A DNA stretch of 64,000 nt, taken from contig VGXS01000002.1 of assembly GCA_016873225.1 (NCBI GenBank), positions 203,927-267,926 of the forward strand, written 5' to 3'. The translations under genes and the position numbers were made by a program. The stretch comes from Planctomycetota bacterium (GTDB lineage: Bacteria; Planctomycetota; Planctomycetia; Gemmatales; Gemmataceae). The notes below the pieces were generated by a model. It worked only from the letters and a program-made list of their open reading frames with translations. It searched no databases and had not been told where the DNA came from. This document shows positions 53,612 to 62,697 of this stretch, piece by piece (position 1 is the first letter of the stretch; the number at the start of each line of letters is the position of its first letter).

Positions 53612-55573
53612 ATGGCCGCCAAGTTCGACATCGAGATCATCAAGAAAAACCTGTTCTGGATCCTTCTGGGTGTTGTTTCGCTCATCCAGGTCGCGGCGAT
53701 TGTCCTGCTCCTCATCAGCGATCCCGCCGCCACCCAGCGCAAGGAATACCAGGACCGGGAAAAGGAGATGAAGGCGATCAACGACTTCAAGAACGAGAAG
53801 TTCCTGCCCCCCTGGAAGGAGCGCAAGGACGAGTTCACCGCCGAAAAGAATGTGATCTGGGAAAAGGCCTGGAAGCCGCAGGAACCGATCTATTACTTCC
53901 CCGTCGGCATCAAGAAGCTGGAATATCCCGATGAGAAGCCGACCAGCGCCGAACTCACCTCGTATCGCGACCGCTACTACAAGGCCCAGTTCGACCGCTT
54001 CGTGACCGAGGTCTCAAGCCCGAGGTTCGAGGTCGAGAAAGGCGGCAAAACCGACCGCTACCTGCTGATGCAGGGCCCCTCGCCCATCGTTTTCGGCGGG
54101 GCTGGCGGATCGGCAACCGGAATGCCTGGATTCGCCGGTGGAGACAGCGGCGGCTCTCCCGCCATGCCCGCCGGACCCGGACCGGGTTTATCCAGGGGCG
54201 AGGGAGGCGCTGGCGGGCCGGGAATGGCCGCGGGCGGCGCCCCCGTGAGCGTTTCACCGGGCGTCCGCGGCATTCTGGGGGAGCTGCCGACCTTCACCGT
54301 TCCACCCAATCCCGAGGAATTCTGGATCCTCCAGGAAGACCTTTCGGTGAGGCGCGAGATGGTGCACACCCTCCGCAAGGCGCTCGCCGAAATGGCGGTG
54401 ATGACGCGCAAGCCGGCACCCAACGACAATCCGGGCGCCGTGGTGCTCGTGAATGCGGCGTGGGAACTCACGCTCATTCCCGAGGCCGGAGGCAAGCTTT
54501 CCGAAAAAAGCACGCTGCGAAATGTGCACGGCCAAGGGCGTCCGCAGGCCCTTTACGACAAGGCGCTCGGATGGAAAACCGAGTTCCTCCTGGCGCAGGG
54601 CGCCAACACCCGCGTAACCCTGAGCTTCGACGGAGACCCCCTCCCCTATGGCCAGGCCAGGAGCTTCAAGGAATTCGGCGCGATGAATGTCGGCACCCTC
54701 GACTTTTCGCAGGAATTCCTGGCGACACAGGTCTTCAAGCAGGCCAATTGCCCGCTTCGCAAGGTATCGGCCATCGAGATTGGCACGCTGGGCCAGGATA
54801 TCCGCAACTTCAAGCCCGCCGACCTGAAAATCCGCGCCACCCTGCCCGAGGAGAAGGGTGAGGACCTGGCGGGAGGCGGCGCGGATGGCGCTCCGGGCCT
54901 GCCCGGTGGCCCTCCTGGCATGGACGGTGGAGCCATGGGTTCGATGATCCCCGGTGGCGAGCCGGGTGCCGGTGGCGCGGCGGGACCGCAGAACGCCACG
55001 GCGCTCAACCGCCTCGACAGGGCCCGATACCTCGTGAGCAACGAGGTATGCCGGCACCTCCCCATCGCCGTCAAGCTTCAGGTCGACCAAGCCTATGTGA
55101 ACACCGTGCTGTCCACGCTGGCCAACAACAAGCTGCGGATGCAGATCACGCAGGTGGAATGGAACCATGTTCCCCGTTCCCGTCCGATGCTGATGGCGGG
55201 TGGGATGCCCGGCGCGGGATTCGGCTTTCCCGGAGCGCCTCCGGGCGGAATGCCGGGCACGGGCTTCCCCCCCGGCGGCCCGGGATTGGCTCCCGGTGGA
55301 CTGCCGGGAACCGGCTTGCCCCCTGGCGGGCCCGGCATGGCTCCCGGCGGGATCCCCGGCGTGCCTGGCAGGCCTCCCGTGGGCGCCCCGGGCGGACCGG
55401 GCGTCGGCAGCAACCCAGCCCTGGCCAGCCTCGGACTTGAGGATGGCAACCTGATCGACCTGACGATTTACGCCATCGCGTCGCTTTATGAGCGTTATCC
55501 GCCGAAACCGGGCGCGCCACTCAATGGCGGCGCGCCGGCCGACGGCGCCCAGCCGGCGGCCTCAATCAACTAA
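53612..55573 (+). CDS. Membrane-anchored protein of the PilM cluster with Gly/Pro/Met-rich segments
   Basis: The product is 653 residues. The N-terminus is cytoplasmic, with one membrane helix (LFWILLGVVSLIQVAAIVLLLI, about 14-35), after which the rest should be periplasmic. A first low-complexity tract lies near residues 165-215 and another near 530-600 (GMPGAGFGFPGAPPGG and relatives). Two folded regions lie between, including VNAAWELTLIPEAGG and LKIRATLPEE. I recognise no Pfam family with confidence; topology and position suggest a PilO/PilN-like assembly factor. It begins 18 bases after the PilM-type gene. Confidence 0.7.
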   Translation: MAAKFDIEIIKKNLFWILLGVVSLIQVAAIVLLLISDPAATQRKEYQDREKEMKAINDFKNEKFLPPWKERKDEFTAEKNVIWEKAWKPQEPIYYFPVGIKKLEYPDEKPTSAELTSYRDRYYKAQFDRFVTEVSSPRFEVEKGGKTDRYLLMQGPSPIVFGGAGGSATGMPGFAGGDSGGSPAMPAGPGPGLSRGEGGAGGPGMAAGGAPVSVSPGVRGILGELPTFTVPPNPEEFWILQEDLSVRREMVHTLRKALAEMAVMTRKPAPNDNPGAVVLVNAAWELTLIPEAGGKLSEKSTLRNVHGQGRPQALYDKALGWKTEFLLAQGANTRVTLSFDGDPLPYGQARSFKEFGAMNVGTLDFSQEFLATQVFKQANCPLRKVSAIEIGTLGQDIRNFKPADLKIRATLPEEKGEDLAGGGADGAPGLPGGPPGMDGGAMGSMIPGGEPGAGGAAGPQNATALNRLDRARYLVSNEVCRHLPIAVKLQVDQAYVNTVLSTLANNKLRMQITQVEWNHVPRSRPMLMAGGMPGAGFGFPGAPPGGMPGTGFPPGGPGLAPGGLPGTGLPPGGPGMAPGGIPGVPGRPPVGAPGGPGVGSNPALASLGLEDGNLIDLTIYAIASLYERYPPKPGAPLNGGAPADGAQPAASIN

Positions 55574-55606
55574 CGATCCCGTTCATCGCCCAAGGAGACG
55601 GCAACC

Positions 55607-57925
55607 ATGGCACTCAAGGGTTTCGACTGGAAGCAGTTCCTGATCGCCAATGGCGAAAAATTGGGACTCGGAATTTTCTCGGCGCTAGGTCTGATCCTGC
55701 TGGTGCTGGGCCTTGTTTACTCGCAAACCGCGGAAAGCCCTGAAGCCAAGAAGGCGGCACTTTCCAAGATCAACAAGGATGTCGACGGCCGGTTTGCGTC
55801 GGCGGAACCTTCCGATGCCGACAAACCTGGCAAGGACCGGGCCAAGCTGGCCTACGCCGAGTTCAAGCCGATCCCCCCCTCGGGCTACCAGACCGACCCG
55901 TTCTTCACCGACGAGGCCGTGGCGTCGCCCAAGCGCCAGCAACCCAAGATTCTCCAGGTCTCACCCGACGCCAAGGCGGCGGTCGCCCTCCTGGCGCTCA
56001 AGACCCTGATTGTGGACGGGGATGACAAGCGCGGCACCCGCATCCTGGTGCTCAAGGACTACAAGGTTGGAGCCATGGCGGCCAAAGGTGGAGTTCCGGG
56101 TTTCCCCGGCGCCAACGATGGCGGAACGGGAATAACGGCCGGGGGCATTCCCGGGATGGTTCCAGGAGCGGTTGCCGCCGGCAAGGGCCCGGCCGCGGCC
56201 ATGGGCAACGCCGACCTGCTCAAGAACATCGCCAAGCGGGCGGCGGGAACCGCCAAGCGAAACACCGGAAAACTTGGCAAGGCCAAGGACGACCCCAGGC
56301 CGATCTACAACGCCGAGATGGTGACGGAACAGGAATTCGAAGCGAAGGGCTACCAGCCGGCGATTGATGTGAAGGCCGTGCGGATCGCGGAGATCGCCGC
56401 GACATTCCCGCTCAAGCAGCAAATGGAGGAATACAGCGCGAGGCTCCGCCTGCAGGAGGGCCAATATGAGCTTCCCTACTTCTCCGGAGTGGAGGTGGAG
56501 CGCAGGGAAAAGCTTCCCGATGGCAAATGGAGCGACTACAAAGGCGTTGATGTCCGCAAGGACTACGACATGTATCGCAACCTCTCCTTCAACCAGTTCG
56601 AAACCGACGACGACCGCTGGCTCGACCTCGTCCAGCTTCAAATGAGCCTGGCAGGCAAGCCGGTCTCGCCCGTTTACTGGAAGCGTCCCAAGGCCGTCTT
56701 CGACGGCATGTATCCCAACCTCGAGGAAGGCCTCGCCAAGGTGCAGGACCGGCTCAAGCAGGCGGAAACCAGCAAGACGCTCCAGGAGCAGCGAAAAAAG
56801 CGGAAGTCTCTCCTTGATCGCAACGAGGATGACGACCAACCGGGAGCCATGGCGGGGATGGCCCCCGGAGGCGCGCCCGGGTTCCCCGGAGTAGGCCCCG
56901 GCGCCGGCGTATTCCCGGGCGGCGGCCCGGGAATGGGACCGAGGCCCGGGCTTGGCGGAATGCCGGGCATGCCGCCGGGCACCCCGGGTGCCGGCGGCAT
57001 GCCCGGCAGCGGTGGCCCGGCGTCCGCCATGGCCGACCTGCCTCCTCCCGACGACTGCCTCATCCGCGTCATGGACTTCACGCTGGAAAGCGGCAAGACC
57101 TACCAGTACCGCATGCGCGTGAAGCTTCGTAACCCCAACTACATGCGCAGCGATGTGGCCCAAGAAAGCTACGCCAAGGAGGAGGAACTCCGCCCCGATC
57201 CCGAATCGTGGCGCGAGCTCCCGCCCGTGACTTCTCCGCTGGAACAGTTCATGTACGCGGCCATTCCGGCCGTCAACGAGGGCCTCCTGCCCGAAGCCGA
57301 TCGCAACAAGGGCTGCCTGGAAATCCACCACTGGGTTGAAAAAACCACGGTGGGAGGCGGTGATGTCGATGTTGGCGAATGGGTGGTGGTGGCCAGGCAC
57401 AAGGTTTCACGCGGGGACTTCATCGGCCGCGACACCATCGTCCAGGGGGTGCCCACATGGAACCGGTCGATCCACGGTTCCGACTTCCTCCACGATCAAT
57501 CCACCCAGGCGGGAGCCAAGGCGACGGGAGAACCCTCGGTGATGGTGAACCTCGTGGCTCGCCGCGGCACCACCCCCGTGCAGTTCATCCTCGCCGATGT
57601 CGAGGGCCCCTACTTCCTGCATGAGCGGGTCGAGAGGAAGGATGGGCGCCAAAGCACCACGCGGATCGAGGATCCCAAGCGCCCCACCCTCAATTCCAAG
57701 CAGGACCCCGACACCTGGTCGGAATCGATGATCCTCACCACCGACGGCAGGCTGCTGGGCCGCAACAGCGCCATGACCGAGATTGATCCCGAGCGGAAGG
57801 AGCGCCTCAAGTCGTATGACGCCCGGGTCTCGCAGGTGAAAAAGGAGATCGACGACATCCGCAAGTCGGGGGCGCCGGGCACCCCCGGTGGCACCAACCC
57901 GTTCGGCACCTCGGGGAACAACTGA
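55607..57925 (+). CDS. Third membrane protein of the PilM cluster, Gly/Pro/Met-rich
   Basis: The product is 772 residues with GGAGA upstream of the ATG. One N-terminal membrane helix (LGLGIFSALGLILLVLGLVY, about 19-38) precedes a periplasmic chain with a low-complexity tract near 155-185 and a long one near 415-470 (PGGAPGFPGVGPGAGVFPGG onward). A beta-type domain after it contains LIRVMDFTLESGKTYQYRMRVKL and EIHHWVEKTTVGGGDVDVGEW. The C-terminus is a charged helix followed by GAPGTPGGTNPFGTSG. It matches the previous protein in plan, with an anchor helix followed by folded modules spaced by Gly/Pro linkers. No family assigned. Confidence 0.7.
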   Translation: MALKGFDWKQFLIANGEKLGLGIFSALGLILLVLGLVYSQTAESPEAKKAALSKINKDVDGRFASAEPSDADKPGKDRAKLAYAEFKPIPPSGYQTDPFFTDEAVASPKRQQPKILQVSPDAKAAVALLALKTLIVDGDDKRGTRILVLKDYKVGAMAAKGGVPGFPGANDGGTGITAGGIPGMVPGAVAAGKGPAAAMGNADLLKNIAKRAAGTAKRNTGKLGKAKDDPRPIYNAEMVTEQEFEAKGYQPAIDVKAVRIAEIAATFPLKQQMEEYSARLRLQEGQYELPYFSGVEVERREKLPDGKWSDYKGVDVRKDYDMYRNLSFNQFETDDDRWLDLVQLQMSLAGKPVSPVYWKRPKAVFDGMYPNLEEGLAKVQDRLKQAETSKTLQEQRKKRKSLLDRNEDDDQPGAMAGMAPGGAPGFPGVGPGAGVFPGGGPGMGPRPGLGGMPGMPPGTPGAGGMPGSGGPASAMADLPPPDDCLIRVMDFTLESGKTYQYRMRVKLRNPNYMRSDVAQESYAKEEELRPDPESWRELPPVTSPLEQFMYAAIPAVNEGLLPEADRNKGCLEIHHWVEKTTVGGGDVDVGEWVVVARHKVSRGDFIGRDTIVQGVPTWNRSIHGSDFLHDQSTQAGAKATGEPSVMVNLVARRGTTPVQFILADVEGPYFLHERVERKDGRQSTTRIEDPKRPTLNSKQDPDTWSESMILTTDGRLLGRNSAMTEIDPERKERLKSYDARVSQVKKEIDDIRKSGAPGTPGGTNPFGTSGNN

Positions 57926-57996
57926 CGCCCGCCCGCGAACCGTCACCACCCCTGGCCCGCCTCGAATGGTGGGCCTTTTCCTGGACCAAGCCCACC

Positions 57997-58995
57997 ATGA
58001 TTGGAACCACCGTCCTTGCGATATGCCTGGCCTGCGGGCAGGTTGGCTGGCAAAAACCGCGCGCCTTGAGGCCGGGGGACACCATCGCGTTCGCCGCGCC
58101 GGCGGGAGCGGCCGAGGAGATGCCGGTGAAGGCGTTCGCCGCGGCACTGGAGCGGGAAGGGTTCAAGGTGCGGATACCCGATGGAATGCTCGGGCGCCGC
58201 GACCGCCACCTGGGAGGAACCGACGCCCAGCGCGCGGACGAATTCAACGCCCTTTTGCGCGATCCCGCCGTGCGCGCCATCTTTCCGGTTCGCGGCGGTT
58301 ACGGCCTCACCCGCATCCTCGACCGGATCGATTACAAGGCCCTGGCCGCCGATCCGAAAATCATCACCGGCTATTCGGATCTCACGGCGCTCCATCTGGC
58401 GGCCGCGCGCAAGGCGCGGGTGATCACATTCCATTCCCCCCTTCCCATGCACAGCCTTCACAAGGGGGAGACCGAACCCCATGCCTTCGCGTACCGTTCG
58501 TTCAGGCGCATGATCCTGGCAGGGCCGGAGGCGCCGCGCGCCGGGTTGGTGGAAACGCCAAAGCCCCCGGAAAAACCAAGGTCACTGGCCCCCGGCAAGG
58601 CGCGGGGCAGGCTCATGGGCGGCAACCTCAGCCTGGTCGCGGCCACCATCGGAACTCCCTATGCCATCGAACCGGAGGGCGCCATCCTGCTTTTGGAGGA
58701 TGTGAACGAAGCGCCCTACAGGGTCGACCGCATGCTGTCGCAATTGCGGCTTTCCGGGGTTCTCGACCGGATTTCGGGTGTTGTGCTCGGCAGCTTCACG
58801 ACGAAGGAAGCCGATGAGCCGCCCAAGATCGAAGCCATCCTGCGCGAATACTTCGGAGGGCTGAAGGTACCGGTGCTGATGGGATTCCCTTCCGGACACG
58901 CCCCGGCGAACGCCACCCTTCCCCATGGCGGCCTCGTGGAATTGGATGCCGACGCCGCGACGCTGCGAATCATCGAAAACCCGCTTTCGCCCTGA
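57997..58995 (+). CDS. S66 family LD-carboxypeptidase (LdcA/MccF-like)
   Basis: The product is 332 residues. The nucleophile Ser127 lies in GYSDLTAL, with the Glu of the triad in LEDVNEAPYRVDRML and the His in SGHAPANATLPHG. The LdcA start RPGDTIAFAAPAGA is clear. This family trims the terminal D-Ala from murein tetrapeptides or cleaves microcin-like nucleotide peptides. A short hydrophobic N-terminus (MIGTTVLAICLACG) suggests export or an anchor, unlike cytoplasmic E. coli LdcA. It follows the PilM cluster after 71 bases; there is no obvious ribosome site at this ATG. Confidence 0.87.
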   Translation: MIGTTVLAICLACGQVGWQKPRALRPGDTIAFAAPAGAAEEMPVKAFAAALEREGFKVRIPDGMLGRRDRHLGGTDAQRADEFNALLRDPAVRAIFPVRGGYGLTRILDRIDYKALAADPKIITGYSDLTALHLAAARKARVITFHSPLPMHSLHKGETEPHAFAYRSFRRMILAGPEAPRAGLVETPKPPEKPRSLAPGKARGRLMGGNLSLVAATIGTPYAIEPEGAILLLEDVNEAPYRVDRMLSQLRLSGVLDRISGVVLGSFTTKEADEPPKIEAILREYFGGLKVPVLMGFPSGHAPANATLPHGGLVELDADAATLRIIENPLSP

Positions 58996-59196
58996 ACATT
59001 CAGCCAACTCGATCCATATCAATCGCACAGCGCGCATGGCAAAGCTTAACGATTGGGCAAACCTTGCCAATTGGCGCCAACGCATTCGACGACCTTGCCG
59101 GGAACGGCGGCACACACTGCCCATGGCAGGCGAACAATCGGCCGAAACATGGAATGCGAGGCCATGGATGGCCCAGCATGCCGGGAAGGACAGTCC

Positions 59197-60498
59197 ATGA
59201 GAGCCAACCTCGGGTTTCTCCGTCTATCGTCGTTACCGCTTCTTTGCCTTCTTGCAAGCGGCGTGGCCATGGGCCAACCGCCCGAGGCACCCTTGGCCCC
59301 GAGGGAAAGCCCCGGCGGCTTTGAGGCCGGCGATCCGGTACTGAATGACGAGGTCATGTCCGGCATCATCCCCAAGGGTCAGGCAAGGTACCTGTTCCCG
59401 CAAGGCGACCGCCTCCATGTGCGCGGTTGGCTCGACGGCGGCCTGATGGGCAACACGGGAAACCCGGCCAGCAAGTTCAACGGCCCCTACAACGCCGTCG
59501 ACCGCGCCAACGAGGCGATGTTCAACCAGGCCTACCTCATCGGGGAATTCCTGCTTCCCACCGATGGCAGCTTCGGCCTTGGCGGCCGGGTCGACCTGCT
59601 CTACGGCGAGGATTATTTCCTGGCCATGTCGCAGGGATGGGAAATTTCAACCACCGACACGGGAAACTGGAACAGCGGGGAATACTACGGACTAGCCATT
59701 CCTCAATTGTATGGAGAATTCGGCACCAGCGAATTCTCCATCAAGCTGGGCCATTTCTACACCATCGTCGGCTATGAAGGCGTCCCTTCCGTGGGCAACT
59801 TCTTCTACTCCAAGGCCTACAGCTACCAGTTCGCCGGCCCGTTCACCGAGTGGGGCGGCCTGGCATCCTGGAAACCGGGCAAGAACATCCAGGTCGACGC
59901 CGGCCTTGTCAACGGCTGGAACACGATCGTCGGCACCACCAACGCCTTGAACTTCCTCGGCAAGGTTCGCGCCCAAAACGACAAGAATTCACTGGCCGCC
60001 TCGTTCGCGATCATCACCGGCAACCAGGACTCGAATGTGGCGGACTTGCCGACGGTGGCCGACACCAACTCCAACCGCACCCGCTACAGCCTGCTCGTGG
60101 AGGTGAGGCCCACCAACCGGGTGGAGTATGTCTTCCACCAGTGGCTTGGCACCCAGGCCGACGGCGCCCCCGGTGGCGGCACGGCCCTGTGGACCGGCAT
60201 CGACCAATACCTGTACTACTCGGTATCCGAAAAACTGAAGGCTGGCGCTCGCTTCGAGTGGTTCCAGGACACCGACGGCACCCGCGTGGGCCTCAACCGC
60301 CCGTCCAACCCCAACAAGCCGCCCCTGCCCGGCAACTTCTTCTCGCTGACGGTGGGCCCCAACTACCTGCCAACCGAAAACCTGCTCATCCGCCCCGAAC
60401 TTCGCTGGGACTTCTACGATGGCGACGCCCTGCCCTACAACGACGGCACCAAAACCCAGCAACTCATGCTCGGCTTCAACATGATCCTGAAATTCTAG
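59197..60498 (+). CDS. Outer-membrane beta-barrel porin (BBP2/OmpL-like)
   Basis: I start at 59197 (GGAAGGA 6-7 bases upstream), giving a signal peptide (MRANLGFLRLSSLPLLCLLASGVAMGQ) and 433 residues. The upstream in-frame start at 59053 adds 48 unrelated residues. The mature chain is rich in alternating strands, Gly, Asn and aromatic residues (FSIKLGHFYTIVGYEGVPSVGNFFYSKAYSY, LLIRPELRWDFYDGD) and ends in MLGFNMILKF with a C-terminal Phe, typical of outer-membrane barrels. It matches the planctomycete putative porin BBP2 family. The preceding 200 bases hold no other gene. Confidence 0.87.
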   Translation: MRANLGFLRLSSLPLLCLLASGVAMGQPPEAPLAPRESPGGFEAGDPVLNDEVMSGIIPKGQARYLFPQGDRLHVRGWLDGGLMGNTGNPASKFNGPYNAVDRANEAMFNQAYLIGEFLLPTDGSFGLGGRVDLLYGEDYFLAMSQGWEISTTDTGNWNSGEYYGLAIPQLYGEFGTSEFSIKLGHFYTIVGYEGVPSVGNFFYSKAYSYQFAGPFTEWGGLASWKPGKNIQVDAGLVNGWNTIVGTTNALNFLGKVRAQNDKNSLAASFAIITGNQDSNVADLPTVADTNSNRTRYSLLVEVRPTNRVEYVFHQWLGTQADGAPGGGTALWTGIDQYLYYSVSEKLKAGARFEWFQDTDGTRVGLNRPSNPNKPPLPGNFFSLTVGPNYLPTENLLIRPELRWDFYDGDALPYNDGTKTQQLMLGFNMILKF

Positions 60499-60581
60499 CG
60501 CAAAATCAAATTCATAGTAAAAACACAAAGGATCTCCGACTGTTGTCAAAGGCTGGCTGAGTGGGCCTGGACAACGAAATC

Positions 60582-60621
60582 GAGCCACTCACTCCGGTGC
60601 CACGCGCCCGCGCTTGGGCTC
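60582..60621 (-). repeat. 40-base repeat module, copy C
   Basis: Same length as the copies at 7696-7735 and 13094-13133, sharing the CCGGAGTGAG core on the minus strand, but more diverged at both ends. It lies in the gap of about 465 bases (60499-60963) that holds no gene. Confidence 0.75.
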
Positions 60622-60722
60622 CTCCGATGCCGTGTTGGCTTGCGCCGGGAGTGTTGAAAAAGCAGAGGTGAACCTCGGAATGCCCCTGTATTTTCTGATC
60701 GAATCCGACTCGTGATCGCTTT

Positions 60723-60824
60723 GCCCCTCACTTCGTTCAGGGCTCCTAGGCATCGACTGACTTTGTTTGGCTCGCACCCCCCAGTTCCGTTTGGCGATTC
60801 AGAGCCCTGAACGGAGTGAGGGGC
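60723..60824. repeat. REPIN-like inverted-repeat element, copy C
   Basis: Arms of 23 bases (60723-60745 and 60802-60824) are nearly perfect inverted copies of each other and match locus A; the right arm differs by one base (ACGGAG). The 56-base core resembles the locus B core at its left end (GCATCG...CTTTG.TTGGC) and is otherwise diverged. It lacks the flanking 130-base block. Confidence 0.8.
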
Positions 60825-60963
60825 CCGAGTGCGAAAGTCGGCAATCTCGATCCCTCGCACTCAAAAGCACTTTCATCTACAAGCGGAAGGCATGAAATCT
60901 CCTCAAGCCATCCATGATCAGGAACCTGCTCCAAGGCGCCCGGGGAATGACTCCTTGGCCTGA

Positions 60964-62547
60964 TCAGCGTGCCGCGACCGATACGCCCACAAGGCCCGAG
61001 TAGGCGAAGAACGAGTCGACCTGCGCGTAGTTGGCGCCGTTGAACACCTTCACCACCGGCCGGATGTTGCCCTGCATGGTTCCCGTCACGATGTCGGCCT
61101 TGCTGTCGCCCGTCAGTTCAGCCACCGACAGGTTGATCCCGCCCGTGTATCCCGCGCCATACGGGTTCAGCGCGCGCAGCAACGCGTTGTTGGCGCCACT
61201 GTACACCTTCACCGCGCCTCCCGCTCCGCCCGCCATGCCCACCACGATGTCGGCATGACCGTCACCGTTGATGTCGCCAGATCCCACGGTCATTCCCTGA
61301 GTGTAGCCCGCCGCGAACGGCTGGATCGTCGACAGCAGCGCACCCGTCGTCCCCTTGAACACCTTCACCGTCGAACGCATCCCCGTCCCCGAACCGGCAA
61401 TGATGTCCGCCTTGCCGTCTCCATCCACATCTCCCGCCGCCACCGTCACCCCGCCCCGGTACTGCTGCGCGAACGGGAAGTATTTGCCCTGGAGCGCTCC
61501 TGTCACGCCGTTGTATATCCTCACCCGCGACACTTCCCCCGGACCGGCTCCCGTGATCACCTCCGCGCGCCCATCGCCATCCACATCTCCCGACGCCACC
61601 CGCACTCCTCCCGTGAAGTTCGGCGTGTACGCCGTGAACGAACTGATCAACGACAGGTCACGGCCATTGAACACCCGCACGATCGGACCGGCTCCACCCG
61701 CCACCGCCGCAATCAGGTCGGGAACTTCGTCGCCGTTCACATCACCCTGAGCCACATTCACGCCACCCTTGTACGCCGCGGCAAACGGACGGAAACTCGC
61801 CCGCGGGGGGCCGCTGGGGTCAAAAACCGTCACCCGGTTGCCCGACAACGCCCCCGCCACGATCGACGGCGGCTGAAGCACCGGAACCAGCGGCGCCACC
61901 GTGCTCACCACCGTGTACTGCCGGTAACCCGTGCTGCCGTTCGAGTCGGTCGCCTGCACCGTGAAGGTATAAGTTCCCGTCGACTGCACCACGCCCGAAA
62001 GCCGACCCGTTCCCGACAACGACAGCCCCGCAGGCAGCAACCCCGAACTCAACGCAAACACCACCGTTCCCGTGCCGCCCGACGCCGACAACTGCTGGCT
62101 CACCACCTGGGACATGCTCACATTCGGTAGCGTGGCGGGAGATACCAGCAACACACCCGGATTCGCCGGATTCACCTGGAGCGGCAGTGGGCTGGTGCCC
62201 CGTGGGCCGTTCGGCTGGCTGATGACCATGAACAACTGAAACGGGCCCGAACGGGTGGGCGTGCCGCTCAAAAGCCCGGTTGGGCTGAGGATCAATCCGG
62301 TGGGCAGCGGGGTGCTCAGCGATCTCAGGGTGAAGGCAAAAGGCTTGCTCGGATCGCCGCCAGTCACCTGAAGTTGCAGGCTGTAGGGCACGCCCACGGG
62401 AACATCCGCTCCCGTTCCTTCTCGACCGCCTGGACAAAAACCGGGTCCGCGCCCGCAAGCGGCAAGGCCCTTAGCTCGATGTACTCGTCGAAGGTCAATC
62501 CCGTACCCATGCTCTCTCCTCCTCAGTTGGAAACCATTTGTGGGCAC
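60964..62547 (-). pseudogene. FG-GAP/Ig-like surface protein with a rearranged 5' end
   Basis: From about residue 50 the frame encodes two Ig-like He_PIG modules (PLPTGLILSPTGLLSGTPTRSG and SSGLLPAGLSLSGTGRLSGV). FG-GAP-type repeats with DVDGDGKADI calcium-like loops follow (GDVNGDEVPDLI, GDVDGDGRAEVI, GDVDGDGKADII, GDINGDGHADIV), normal for a secreted adhesin or propeller. The first 45-50 codons, however, look non-native and have no signal peptide, and the same DNA in another frame encodes a different, well-initiated protein start (62364-62510). The gene therefore appears truncated and joined to foreign DNA near 62395-62405, or frameshifted there. It may not be expressed as a functional export protein. 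Confidence 0.65.
62364..62510 (-). pseudogene. 5' fragment of an unidentified gene fused to the FG-GAP gene
   Basis: An ATG at 62510 with AGGAGGAGAG immediately upstream opens a 48-codon frame. Its first 36 residues (MGTGLTFDEYIELRALPLAG, then acidic helix AVEKERERM) look like a real cytoplasmic protein start; they then pass out of frame into the Ig-like coding sequence and stop. The ribosome site is far better than any for the FG-GAP frame. It is best read as the surviving 5' end of another gene after deletion or recombination. Confidence 0.5.
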
Positions 62548-62697
62548 CTTGCCCGTCTATCCCCTTATTTCCTGCCGCAGGGTCGATTCGTAAACACTTT
62601 CTGGCAAAATTCCTCTGACGGAGTCCGCTGATTGATTTCCCGTCGCTTGGCCGCTCTAATTGTTGATAAGTTCTGGCTTTCCGGCGAGGCTTGGACC

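Noticed and set aside
55961..57400. Minus-strand open frame of 479 codons
   Set aside because: Shadow of the third PilM-cluster gene; His/Gly-rich with no domain.
60499..60963. Small minus-strand frames (SPERSEG-like peptides) as genes
   Set aside because: They fall inside the repeat family and the same peptides arise from the repeats at 7.9 kb, so they are translations of repeat DNA.
61255..62130. Plus-strand open frame of 291 codons rich in His/Arg
   Set aside because: Shadow of the FG-GAP repeats; the periodicity comes from the sense repeats.
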